From NCBI GenBank assembly GCA_021799355.1, contig JAJZAQ010000012.1:1-64000 (forward strand): DNA of 64,000 nt, written 5' to 3'. The notes beneath the pieces are model-generated. The model did no database searches and had not been told where the DNA came from. It was given only the letters and a program-made list of their open reading frames with translations. This document shows, piece after piece, positions 49,875 to 57,651 of this stretch (position 1 is its first letter; each line of letters starts with the position of its first letter). The stretch is from Pseudomonadota bacterium. GTDB taxonomy: Bacteria; Pseudomonadota; Gammaproteobacteria; Burkholderiales; Burkholderiaceae_C. A program made the position numbers and the translations under genes.

Positions 49875-51970
49875 AGCTAGACCTGACCCCAAGGTTTTTG
49901 ACCCCAAGGTTTTTTCTTCTTCTTTTCATCGCCATCCTCATTCTGGCGCTGTTGGCCTACTGGCCCGGGCTGGCCGGCGGGTATGTGTTCGACGATTTCG
50001 GTAACCTGGTCGACAACCCGGCGTTCGCGCCGGCAGCGCTGCACGCGCAGGGGTTCTGGCATGCGGTGTGGAGCACGCACGCCGGGCCGCTGGACCGGCC
50101 GCTGGCGATGGCGAGTTTTGCCGCGCAGGCGTGGTTCACCGGGCTGAACCCGTGGCCGCTGAAGCTGGTCAACGTGCTGATCCACCTGCTCAACGGCGTG
50201 CTGATCTGGCTGCTATCGCTGCGGGTGCTGCGCTGGCTGGCCGCGCGCGGGCAGGGGCCGCGGTTGGTCGGCGCCGAGACGCTGGCGCTGCTGGTGGCCG
50301 CCGCCTGGGTGCTGGCGCCGATTCAACTCACCGCGGTGCTGTACGTGATCCAGCGCGAGGAGTCGCTCACGGCCACGCTCGTTCTGCTTGGACTGCTGGC
50401 GTACTGGCACGGCCGCATGCGGCTGATCGCCGGACGGCGTGGTGCGCTCGCCTGGCTGTGGGGTAGCCTGGCGCTGGGCACGCTGCTCGCGGCACTGGCG
50501 AAGGAAACCGGGGTGATGCTGCCAGCCTACGCCTTTGTGCTGGAGTGGGTGGTGCTGCGCGGGCAGCTGCGGACAAGCGCGGACACGGCGGCGCTGCTCG
50601 GCGCCGCGCCAGCCACCGACGCTTCCCCGCGGCGCGGCAACCCGCTGCTGCCGCTGTTTGCCGTGCTGCTGGTGCTGCCGGGAGCGCTGGGGCTGGCGTG
50701 GATGCTGCCGGGGGTGCTGAACGGCTCGGCCTACGCCGCGCGGCCGTTCACACTGGGCGAGCGACTGCTCACCGAAGGGCGGGTGATGGTGGATTACCTG
50801 CGCTGGATTCTGCTGCCCACGCCCGATGCCCTCTCGCTCTACCACGACGATGTGCGAGTGTCTACCGGCTGGCTGCAGCCGTGGACGACGACGGCGAGCT
50901 GGGCGCTGCTGGCGGCGCTGCTGACCTCCGCGGTCTTGGGCTGGCGGCGCTGGCCGGTGTGGTCGCTCGGGGTGCTGTGGTTTTTTGCCGGGCAGTCGCT
51001 GGTGTCGACCTTCGTGCCGCTGGAGCTGGTGTACGAGCACCGCAACTACCTACCGAGCTGGGGGGTGTTCGTCTCGGCGTTTTGGCTGCTCACCGCGTGG
51101 TCGCCGCCGGATGCGCAACGCCGCGGCACACTGCGGCTGCTGGTGGTCGGCGGGCTGGCCGGGCTGATCGCGCTGCAGGGTTTTTTCACCTTCCTGCGCG
51201 CGCAGGTGTGGGGGAATCCGTACCGGCTGGCGTACTTCGAGGCGACGACACACCCCGAGTCGCCGCGCGCCAGCTATGACCTGGGCCGGATGCTGCTGGT
51301 GATGTCCAAAGGCACCGAAAGCGTGCAGTTCCAGATGGGCATGCGGCAGATGGAGCAGGCCGCGCGCCTGCCTGGCTCCGACCTGCAGCCGCTGCAGGCG
51401 TTGGTGTTCATGGCGGCGAAAAACGGCCTGCCGATTTCCCAGCGCTGGTGGGAGGAGATGCGACACGTCATCGCCACCACGCCAATGAGCGCCGAGAGCG
51501 TCGGCTCGCTTTACAGCCTGATTCAGTGCGGCATCAACGGCGTGTGCCGCTACACCCCGGCGCAGCGCCAGGCGCTGGGCGAGGTCATCGCCTATGCGGT
51601 GCAACGCAACCCAGGTCGCGCCAACCTCGTCACCCTGCAGGCGAACTGGGCGGCGAACATCGCGCACGACAACCCGCTGGCCTACCAGCTGATGCTGCGC
51701 GCCGTCGCGCTCGACCCCGGCAAATACGCCTACTGGAAAAACCTGTTCGACATCCAACTCGCCGCCGGGCTGTATGGCGACGCGGCGAACGTGTTGGAGC
51801 GCATGCGCGAGCTGGACCGCTTTGGCATCCACCGAGAGGAAATCGCGCGGCTCGCTGCCGAGCTGAAGAAGCGCGAGCGCACCGCTGCTGCACAGCCGGC
51901 AGCCACCGCGCCGGGCTCGCCGCCCGCGGAGCCGCGCAACGCAACCCGCGCACCGGAGGCCGCGCGATGA
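49871..51970 (+). CDS. GT-C fold membrane glycosyltransferase with TPR tail, paralogue 1
   Basis: A 699-aa integral membrane protein. The start MKLDLTPRFLTPR is encoded by the junction of the RAYT end and the REP, then TM1 (FFLLLFIAILILALLAYW). The first periplasmic loop has the GT-C acidic motif FDDFGNLVDNP (Asp 41/42). About ten further helices follow, with the family motifs LLPTPDALSLYHDD and ELVYEHRNYLP. After TM12 the C-terminal 250 residues are helical TPR-like. The layout resembles TMTC/protein O-mannosyltransferase-like enzymes using a polyprenyl-phosphate sugar. Downstream of pilins and beside a DPM-like GT2, pilin glycosylation is inferred. Confidence 0.78.
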   Translation: MKLDLTPRFLTPRFFLLLFIAILILALLAYWPGLAGGYVFDDFGNLVDNPAFAPAALHAQGFWHAVWSTHAGPLDRPLAMASFAAQAWFTGLNPWPLKLVNVLIHLLNGVLIWLLSLRVLRWLAARGQGPRLVGAETLALLVAAAWVLAPIQLTAVLYVIQREESLTATLVLLGLLAYWHGRMRLIAGRRGALAWLWGSLALGTLLAALAKETGVMLPAYAFVLEWVVLRGQLRTSADTAALLGAAPATDASPRRGNPLLPLFAVLLVLPGALGLAWMLPGVLNGSAYAARPFTLGERLLTEGRVMVDYLRWILLPTPDALSLYHDDVRVSTGWLQPWTTTASWALLAALLTSAVLGWRRWPVWSLGVLWFFAGQSLVSTFVPLELVYEHRNYLPSWGVFVSAFWLLTAWSPPDAQRRGTLRLLVVGGLAGLIALQGFFTFLRAQVWGNPYRLAYFEATTHPESPRASYDLGRMLLVMSKGTESVQFQMGMRQMEQAARLPGSDLQPLQALVFMAAKNGLPISQRWWEEMRHVIATTPMSAESVGSLYSLIQCGINGVCRYTPAQRQALGEVIAYAVQRNPGRANLVTLQANWAANIAHDNPLAYQLMLRAVALDPGKYAYWKNLFDIQLAAGLYGDAANVLERMRELDRFGIHREEIARLAAELKKRERTAAAQPAATAPGSPPAEPRNATRAPEAAR
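49876..49913 (-). repeat. REP copy right of the RAYT gene, with tandem flank
   Basis: Inverted core GCTAGACCTGACCCC at 49876-49890, continued by a perfect 15-bp tandem TGACCCCAAGGTTTT at 49884-49898 and 49899-49913. On its own strand this is flank plus GGGGTCA duplicated ahead of the core, as at the other singlets. The sequence is translated as KLDLTPRFLTPRF in the GT-C gene. Confidence 0.88.
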
Positions 51971-54015
51971 GCCGGGGCCAAACCACCACCCGCCGCTGGC
52001 TGCCGTTCGTGGCGTTTGCCGCGCTGCTGGCCGTGGCCTGGCTGGCGTACTGGCCGGGGCGCAACGGCGCGTTCCTGTTCGACGATTTTTCCAACCTCGC
52101 GCCGCTGGGCGACTACGGCCGTATCGACACGTGGTGGAAGGTCGTGGCGTTTCTCACCTCGGGCTTTGCCGGGCCGACCGGGCGGCCACTGGCGCTGGCG
52201 ACCTTTTTGCTCGACGCGCGCGACTGGCCGGCATCGCCCGAGGCGTTCAAGCTGACGAATGTCGCGATCCACCTGCTCAACGGCGCGCTGCTCGCCGGGC
52301 TGTGCGCGGCGCTGGCAAGGGCGCTCGGGCTAGCGCGCCAGTCGGCGCGCTGGGCCGCGGTGATCGCCGCCGGGCTGTGGCTGCTCGACCCGTTCTGGGT
52401 CAGCACCACGCTGTACGTGGTGCAGCGCATGGCGATGCTCGCCGCGACCTTCGTTTTCGCCGGGCTGTGGGGCTACGCGCACGGGCGCGCGCTGCTCGCC
52501 GCAGGCCGCCGCCGCGCGGGGTATGCGTGGATGAGCGCGTCGCTGCTGCTGGGCACATTGCTGGCCACTCTTTGCAAGGAAAACGGCGCGCTGCTGCCGC
52601 TGCTCGCGTGGGTGCTCGAAGCGCTGGTATTCGACCGCTGCCACATTGCGCGTGAAGTCGGCGGCCGCGCTTTCATCGTCTGGCGCTGGGTGTTCATCCG
52701 CCTGCCGGCTCTGGCGGTGCTGGGGTATCTGGCGACCTTCCTGCCCGGGCTGTGGACGGGCGCGACCGCCGGGCGCGACTTCACGCCGCTAGAGCGGCTG
52801 CTGACCGAAACGCGCATCGTCTGGGGGTATCTGGGTGACATCTGGCTGGCACGTAGCCACGACGGCGGTCTGTTCCACGACGACATCCGCATCTCCACCA
52901 GCCTGCTGCATCCGCCGTCGACGCTGCTGGCGGCGCTGGGCATCGTCGCGCTGGGGGTGTTCGCCATCGTCTCGCGGTGGGCGCGGCATCCGGTGGTGGC
53001 CGCGGCAGGCGTGGCGGTGGGGTTCTACCTCGCTGGGCAGGTGATGGAGTCGACCTGGCTGCAGCTCGAACTCGCGTTCGAGCACCGCAATTACCTGCCC
53101 GCTGGGCTGATGTTTTTGCCGGTGGGCATCGCCTTGGCGGGGGTCAGGTCTAGCCTTGTAGCAAACCCCGAGGATCATGCATCAAAGCTAGACCTGACCC
53201 CATGGAAAATCTGGGCAGCCGTCGTGCTGCTCGCACTGTTTGCGCTGCAAACCGCCCGCCGCGCCGACGTCTGGGGCAAGCCGTTCCAGCAGGCGCTGGT
53301 GTGGGCGCGCGAGCATCCGGACTCGCCGCGGGCGCAGAGCTATCTGGCGAATTTTTGGAGCGGCGTGGGCAACCAGCCCGAGGCCGCGCGGCTGCTCGAC
53401 GCGGCGCTGCAAAAGCATCCGCACAGTCTGATTCTGCTGATCAACCGCGCCGGCGTGGCCTGCAGCGAAGGCGACGCCCCGCCGGGTCTGCGCGCGGCGC
53501 TGCTGCATGCCGCGGCCACCGCACGGCTGGCCGACAACGTCACCCAGTACCAGTTCGGCAAGCTGCTCGACGGCACCGGGCAGTGCACCGCGCTGGGGCC
53601 TGATTTCACTGCCGACCTGCTCGCCGCCGCGCTGCGCAACCCGCAAAGCGCCCTCCCCGAAGTGCGGCGCGACCTGCTGCACCGCCAGGCGCTGGCGGCG
53701 CTGGCTGCGGGTGATGTGCAGCGTGCGTATGCGCTGGACCTGCAGGCGCTGCGCCTGCCGGGGCAGCCGGTAGGGGCGCGGCTGCGCTTTGCCGCGGAAA
53801 TCGCAGCCAGCGGCCATCCGCAGATCGCGCTGAATCTGCTCAACGCCATACCTTCGCCGCTGGCGCACATCCACGGTTGGGGCATGGCCGCGATGCACCA
53901 GCGGTGGCTGGCACACGTGGGCTTCTACCAGGAGAGCGAAGCGCATCTACGCCGGGTGCTGACCGCTGAAATCGCCGCGCAGCATCAACCCGGCAGCGGC
54001 GCTGCGGCACAATAG
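51967..54015 (+). CDS. GT-C fold membrane glycosyltransferase with TPR tail, paralogue 2
   Basis: A 682-aa paralogue of the preceding gene, overlapping it by 4 bp. TM1 at residues 12-29, first-loop motif FLFDDFSNLAPLG (Asp 39/40), RMAMLAATFVFAGLWGYAHG, ALLATLCKENGALLP-like helix pair, LHPPSTLLAALG and LELAFEHRNYLPAG. A TPR-like C-terminus is present. A complete REPIN (53140-53201) is inserted in frame in the loop between the last two membrane helices, adding VRSSLVANPEDHASKLDLTP (about residues 392-412). In paralogue 1 that loop is only about ten residues. The reading frame is intact, so the enzyme may still function. Confidence 0.78.
   Translation: MSRGQTTTRRWLPFVAFAALLAVAWLAYWPGRNGAFLFDDFSNLAPLGDYGRIDTWWKVVAFLTSGFAGPTGRPLALATFLLDARDWPASPEAFKLTNVAIHLLNGALLAGLCAALARALGLARQSARWAAVIAAGLWLLDPFWVSTTLYVVQRMAMLAATFVFAGLWGYAHGRALLAAGRRRAGYAWMSASLLLGTLLATLCKENGALLPLLAWVLEALVFDRCHIAREVGGRAFIVWRWVFIRLPALAVLGYLATFLPGLWTGATAGRDFTPLERLLTETRIVWGYLGDIWLARSHDGGLFHDDIRISTSLLHPPSTLLAALGIVALGVFAIVSRWARHPVVAAAGVAVGFYLAGQVMESTWLQLELAFEHRNYLPAGLMFLPVGIALAGVRSSLVANPEDHASKLDLTPWKIWAAVVLLALFALQTARRADVWGKPFQQALVWAREHPDSPRAQSYLANFWSGVGNQPEAARLLDAALQKHPHSLILLINRAGVACSEGDAPPGLRAALLHAAATARLADNVTQYQFGKLLDGTGQCTALGPDFTADLLAAALRNPQSALPEVRRDLLHRQALAALAAGDVQRAYALDLQALRLPGQPVGARLRFAAEIAASGHPQIALNLLNAIPSPLAHIHGWGMAAMHQRWLAHVGFYQESEAHLRRVLTAEIAAQHQPGSGAAAQ
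53140..53201. repeat. REPIN inserted in frame in GT-C paralogue 2
   Basis: A 62-bp inverted pair: GGGGTCAGGTCTAGC at 53140-53154 and GCTAGACCTGACCCC at 53187-53201, with CTTGTAGCA and the diverged complement next to the 14-nt spacer. No flank duplication. It is translated throughout and contains no stop in this frame. Confidence 0.92.
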
Positions 54016-54052
54016 CCATGCTCCACTGTGCTCTCGCTCCCACCCCTGTGCC

Positions 54053-54613
54053 ATGACCGCCGCGATCAAATTCGCCACCTACGACGACCTGCTCGCGCTG
54101 CCGGAGAACGTGGTCGGCGAAATCATCCACGGTAGCCTGCATACCCATCCGCGGCCACGGCCACGGCATGCTCTGGCCGAAACCGTGCTCGGCGGCGCGC
54201 TGAACTTGCCTTTCGGCCAGGGGCGCGACCGTGGCCCTGGCGGCTGGTGGATACTGGTCGAGCCCGAGCTGCATCTGGGCGCGGACGTGCTGGTACCCGA
54301 TCTGGCCGGCTGGCGGCGCGAGCGCCTGCCGCGCCTGCCCGATGCCGCCTGGTTCGAGCTTGCGCCGGACTGGGTGTGTGAAATCCTCTCCCCCGCCACC
54401 GCCCGCACCGACCGCGCGCTCAAACTGCCGTGCTACGCCACCGCAGGCGTGGCGCACTGCTGGCTGGTGGACCCCGACGCCCGCACGCTCGAAGCCTACG
54501 AAAACCAGTCCGGTCGCTGGCTGCTGCTGGGCGCTTGGGGCGGGGACGATATGGCGCGCATTGCGCCGTTCGACGCGGTCGAGCTGGGGTTGTCTGCGCT
54601 ATGGGCGGATTGA
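54053..54613 (+). CDS. Uma2-family (DUF820) PD-(D/E)XK nuclease-like protein
   Basis: A 186-aa Uma2 protein of a branch with FATYDDLLALPENVVGEIIHG at the start, the core LGADVLVPDLAGWRRERLP (Asp), WVCEILSPATARTDRALK (Glu) and YATAGVAHCWLVDPDARTLE. It sits between the GT-C genes and the DPM-like GT2. Its stop TGA overlaps the next ATG (TGATG) so the GT2 is translationally coupled. Why a Uma2 gene lies in a glycan operon is unknown. Confidence 0.85.
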   Translation: MTAAIKFATYDDLLALPENVVGEIIHGSLHTHPRPRPRHALAETVLGGALNLPFGQGRDRGPGGWWILVEPELHLGADVLVPDLAGWRRERLPRLPDAAWFELAPDWVCEILSPATARTDRALKLPCYATAGVAHCWLVDPDARTLEAYENQSGRWLLLGAWGGDDMARIAPFDAVELGLSALWAD

Positions 54614-55524
54614 TGGGCGGGGTCAGGTCTAGCCTTGTAGCAGACACGGCGGCCCATGCTACGAAGCTAGACCTGACCCCCAGTTTCATTCTGCCCGCGC
54701 GTAACGAGGCCGGTGCGGTCGGCCAGACGGTGCAGCGCATCCGCGCGCTGTACCCGCAGGCGCAGGTGATCGTGGTCGACGATGGCTCGACCGACGCCAC
54801 GGCGCAGATCGCCGAGCGCGCCGGCGCGACGGTCATCCGCCGCCCCTACGGCATGGGCAACGGCGCGGCGATCAAGGCGGGCGCGCGTGCGGCCAGCGGG
54901 GATGTGCTGGTGTTCATGGACGCCGACGGCCAGCATGACCCGGCCGACATCCCGCGTCTGCTGGCCAAGATCGCCGAGGGTTACGACATGGCGGTGGGCG
55001 CGCGGGTCAAGGGTTCGCAAGCCAGCGTGGGCCGCGGCATCGCCAACGGCCTGTACAACCGGCTGGCGAGTTGGATGACCCACCATCCGGTGCTCGACCT
55101 CACCAGCGGCTTCCGCGCCGCGCGCGCCGACCGATTCCGCGAGTTCCTCCACCTGCTGCCCAACGGCTTTTCCTACCCCACGACGTGCACGATGGCGTTT
55201 TTCCGCAGCGCCTACGCCGTGGCGTATGTGCCGATCACCGCGCACAAGCGCATCGGCAAAAGCCACATCCGCCCGCTGCGCGACGGCCTGCGCTTTCTGC
55301 TCATCATTTTCAAAATCGCCACCCTTTACTCGCCGCTGAAGCTGTTTGCGCCGGTGGCAGCCGGCTTCTTTCTGCTCGGGCTGGGCTGGTATGGCTACAC
55401 CTTCCACACCGAAGGGCGGTTCACCAATATGAGCGCGCTGCTGTTCAGCGCATCGGTGATCGTGTTTCTCATCGGACTGATCTCCGAGCAGATCACCAAC
55501 CTCACGTACAAGCGTGAAGAGTAA
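54613..55524 (+). CDS. GT2 polyprenyl-phosphate sugar synthase (DPM1/GtrB-like)
   Basis: A 303-aa inverting glycosyltransferase. GT2 core: FILPARNEAGAVGQTVQRI, VIVVDDGSTDATAQIAE, DVLVFMDADGQHDPADIP (DxD), GFRAARADRF, then two C-terminal membrane helices (KLFAPVAAGFFLLGLGWYGY and ALLFSASVIVFLIGLI). It is expected to transfer mannose or glucose onto polyprenyl phosphate at the inner membrane, the donor GT-C enzymes use. The N-terminus (MGGVRSSLVADTAAHATKL) is encoded by an in-frame REPIN at 54619-54680; without it the protein would start almost at FILPARNE. Confidence 0.9.
   Translation: MGGVRSSLVADTAAHATKLDLTPSFILPARNEAGAVGQTVQRIRALYPQAQVIVVDDGSTDATAQIAERAGATVIRRPYGMGNGAAIKAGARAASGDVLVFMDADGQHDPADIPRLLAKIAEGYDMAVGARVKGSQASVGRGIANGLYNRLASWMTHHPVLDLTSGFRAARADRFREFLHLLPNGFSYPTTCTMAFFRSAYAVAYVPITAHKRIGKSHIRPLRDGLRFLLIIFKIATLYSPLKLFAPVAAGFFLLGLGWYGYTFHTEGRFTNMSALLFSASVIVFLIGLISEQITNLTYKREE
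54619..54680. repeat. REPIN inside the 5' end of the GT2 gene
   Basis: A 62-bp inverted pair: GGGGTCAGGTCTAGC at 54619-54633 and GCTAGACCTGACCCC at 54666-54680. It sits from codon 3 of the GT2 gene and reads VRSSLVADTAAHATKLDLTP in the same frame as the copy in the GT-C gene. Confidence 0.92.
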
Positions 55525-55570
55525 CAATTTCGGCATGCCGCACTACAATGGACTAAGCACATTAGCCAAG
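55521..55570 (+). promoter_or_regulatory. Possible promoter/operator of the Phd-PIN pair
   Basis: -10 TACAAT at 55544-55549 with GTAACA 17 bp upstream, a perfect 10-bp palindrome CGGCATGCCG (55531-55540) between them, and an imperfect CTAA-TTAG dyad just after. Consistent with autoregulation by a Phd dimer. Confidence 0.5.
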
Positions 55571-55578
55571 CCCATGCC

Positions 55579-55806
55579 ATGCCGCAGATCGTCAACGTCC
55601 ACGAGGCCAAAACCCAACTGTCGCGTCTGATCGCCCAGGCACATGCGGGTGAAGAGATCATCCTTGCCAAAGCCGGCAAACCCTATGCGCGACTCATGCC
55701 GCTGGCACCTCCACCCAAGCGTCGGCTGGGTGTGGTGCCGGGCCATGTTGACGACAGCTTTTTCGAGCCGCTGCCAGACGAGGAACTCAAAATCTGGGAA
55801 GCATGA
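55579..55806 (+). CDS. Phd/YefM-family antitoxin
   Basis: A 75-aa antitoxin: MPQIVNVHEAKTQLSRLIAQ DNA-binding head, GEEIILAKAGKPYARLMPL strand region, and a C-terminal toxin-binding tail (DDSFFEPLPDEELKIWE) typical of antitoxins paired with VapC-type PIN proteins. It overlaps the toxin by 4 bp. It sits between two glycosyltransferase genes. Confidence 0.92.
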   Translation: MPQIVNVHEAKTQLSRLIAQAHAGEEIILAKAGKPYARLMPLAPPPKRRLGVVPGHVDDSFFEPLPDEELKIWEA

Positions 55807-56189
55807 GGCTGCTGCTCGACACCCACATCCTGCTCTGGGCGGCGATGGAACCCGAGCGACTGCCCTCCCACCTGCGCGCGCTGCTCGAGGACGCGGACAA
55901 CATCTTGCTGGTCAGCGCCGCATCGGCATTCGAAATTGCCACCAAGCATCGCCTGGGCAAGCTGCCCGGTGCCACGCAACTTCTCGCGCAGTACAGCTAC
56001 GTTTTACGTGAACTTGTAGCCACCGAGTTGCCGATCACCACGGCGCATGCGCTCAAGGCTGGGAGCTGGAACACGCCACACCGCGACCCGTTCGACCGCA
56101 TGCTGGCCGCCCAGGCGAGCATGGAACAAGTGCCGCTGGTCAGCACCGACGCCGTCATGCCGGCCTTCGGCATCGACGTCCTGGCGTGA
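55803..56189 (+). CDS. PIN-domain toxin, PhD-linked VapC-like
   Basis: A 128-aa PIN toxin: LLLDTHILLWAAMEP (Asp 5), VSAASAFEIATKHRLGKL (Glu), and PHRDPFDRMLAAQASME (Asp pair), then VSTDAVMPAFGIDVL. All catalytic acids are present. It overlaps its antitoxin by 4 bp and ends 1 bp before the following GT4 gene's ATG, so transcription through the module may also drive the glycosyltransferase. Confidence 0.92.
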   Translation: MRLLLDTHILLWAAMEPERLPSHLRALLEDADNILLVSAASAFEIATKHRLGKLPGATQLLAQYSYVLRELVATELPITTAHALKAGSWNTPHRDPFDRMLAAQASMEQVPLVSTDAVMPAFGIDVLA

Positions 56190-56190
56190 C

Positions 56191-57336
56191 ATGACGTCAA
56201 GCCAACCGCCTCGTGTTCTTCTCATCACCCGCAACTTTCCGCCGCTGTGGGGCGGAATGGAGCGGCTGAACTGGCATCTGGCCGCCGAGCTGGCCAAGAC
56301 CTACGAGGTGCGGGTCGTCGGCCCGGCTGGCGCCGCTGGGTATGCTCCGGCGGGCGTGGCCGTGCGCGAAGCGCCGCTGCAACCGCTGCGCGCGTTTCTG
56401 TGGCACGCCGCGCGGCGGGCGCGGGCCGAAGCGCGCACCTGGCGGCCCGACGTGGTGCTGGCCGGCAGCGGGCTGACCGCGCCGCCGGCGCTGTGGGCGG
56501 CGCGGGCGTGCGGCGCGCGCACGGCCGCGTATGTGCATGGGCTCGACCTGGTCGTGCCGCACCCGGTGTACCGCGCGCTGTGGCGCCCGGCGCTGCGGCG
56601 CATCGGCACCGTCGTCGCCAACAGCCGCGCCACCGCGGCGCTGGCCGAGGGCATCGGTATCGTGCCTACGCGCATCGCCATCGTTCACCCCGGTGTCGAG
56701 CTGCCGGCGCCCGATCCCGCCGCCCGCGCGCGGTTTCGCGCCGCGCACGGCATCGCTGCCAACGCGCCGCTGTTGCTGTCAGTCGGACGTCTGACCGCGC
56801 GCAAAGGGCTGCTGGAGTTCGTGCGCGACGTGCTGCCGCGCATCGCCGCGCAGCGCCCCGACGTGCTGCTCGCCATCGTCGGCGACGCCCCCGCGCACGC
56901 GCTGTACGCGCAGCCGCAGACGCCCGCGGCCATCCAGGCCGCTGCCGACGCGGCCGGTGTCGGCACGCGGGTGCGCTTTCTGGGCAAACTGTTCGGGCAA
57001 GACCTCGCCGACGCCTACGCCGCCGCCGACGTGCACGTCTTCCCCATCCGCGCCCTGCCCAACGACCCTGAAGGCTTCGGCATGGTCGCGGTCGAGGCCG
57101 CCGCGCATGGCCTGTCCACCGTGGCCTACGCCACCGGCGGCGTGGTCGATGCCGTGCGCGACGGCGCAAGCGGCCGCCTCGTGCCGCCGGGCGACGCCGC
57201 CGCTTTCGCCCAGGCCGTCATCGACACGCTGCAAGCGCCGCCCAGCGCCGAAGCCCTGCGCGCCTTCGCCACCGAGTTTGCGTGGGAGCGGTTCGGCGCG
57301 CGCGTCGCGGACGCTTTGCTGCGCAACAAGCGATGA
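56191..57336 (+). CDS. Glycosyltransferase family 4
   Basis: A 381-aa GT-B retaining glycosyltransferase. The N-terminal acceptor half starts RVLLITRNFPPLWGGMERLNW with the glycine-rich loop. The C-terminal donor half contains LLSVGRLTARKGLLEFVRD and the E-x7-E motif EGFGMVAVE in DPEGFGMVAVEAAAHG. It resembles mannosyltransferases of the WbaZ/PimB group. It begins directly after the PIN gene and probably extends the lipid-linked glycan on the cytoplasmic face. Sugar specificity unknown. Confidence 0.9.
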   Translation: MTSSQPPRVLLITRNFPPLWGGMERLNWHLAAELAKTYEVRVVGPAGAAGYAPAGVAVREAPLQPLRAFLWHAARRARAEARTWRPDVVLAGSGLTAPPALWAARACGARTAAYVHGLDLVVPHPVYRALWRPALRRIGTVVANSRATAALAEGIGIVPTRIAIVHPGVELPAPDPAARARFRAAHGIAANAPLLLSVGRLTARKGLLEFVRDVLPRIAAQRPDVLLAIVGDAPAHALYAQPQTPAAIQAAADAAGVGTRVRFLGKLFGQDLADAYAAADVHVFPIRALPNDPEGFGMVAVEAAAHGLSTVAYATGGVVDAVRDGASGRLVPPGDAAAFAQAVIDTLQAPPSAEALRAFATEFAWERFGARVADALLRNKR

Positions 57337-57408
57337 ATGACCGTGCTGGGGGCCGCCTCGCGCCTGCAGGTCTTACACTCGAAAAGACGTCATACCGAGG
57401 CCGCCGCC

Positions 57409-57651
57409 ATGACCTGCACCCCCACCAGCAAAGGCCAGATCACCATTCCCAAGCCCGTGCGCGACGCGCTGCGGCTGGCACCCGGAGCACAAGTGGAGTT
57501 CGCCATCAGTCCGCAGGGCGAAGTCGTGTTGCGCCCCGCCGCGCGCAGCCGCCGCAGCCGTGCGCGCGACCGCTTTGACGCCGCCCGCGGCCAAGCCACC
57601 GTCAAGTGGCGCACCGACGAGCTGATGCGCCTGCTGCGCAGTGACGACTGA
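57409..57651 (+). CDS. Orphan AbrB-type antitoxin (VapB/MazE-like)
   Basis: An 80-aa protein with the SpoVT-AbrB fold: TPTSKGQITIPKPVRDALRL then GAQVEFAISPQGEVVLRPA, followed by a basic-Ala C-tail (FDAARGQATVKWRTDELMRLL) that normally binds PIN toxins. A small dyad GTCTT/AAGAC lies at 57370-57388 upstream. Its stop overlaps the ATG of the truncated vapC at 57651, so the pair was once complete. Confidence 0.85.
   Translation: MTCTPTSKGQITIPKPVRDALRLAPGAQVEFAISPQGEVVLRPAARSRRSRARDRFDAARGQATVKWRTDELMRLLRSDD

Noticed and set aside
54601-54625. Flank duplication at the GT2 REPIN (ATGGGCGG twice)
   Set aside because: Two ATGGGCGG copies occur just before the element, but the intervening ATTG does not contain the GGGGTCA part seen at the singlets, and the first copy is the natural Uma2 3' end; probably coincidence.
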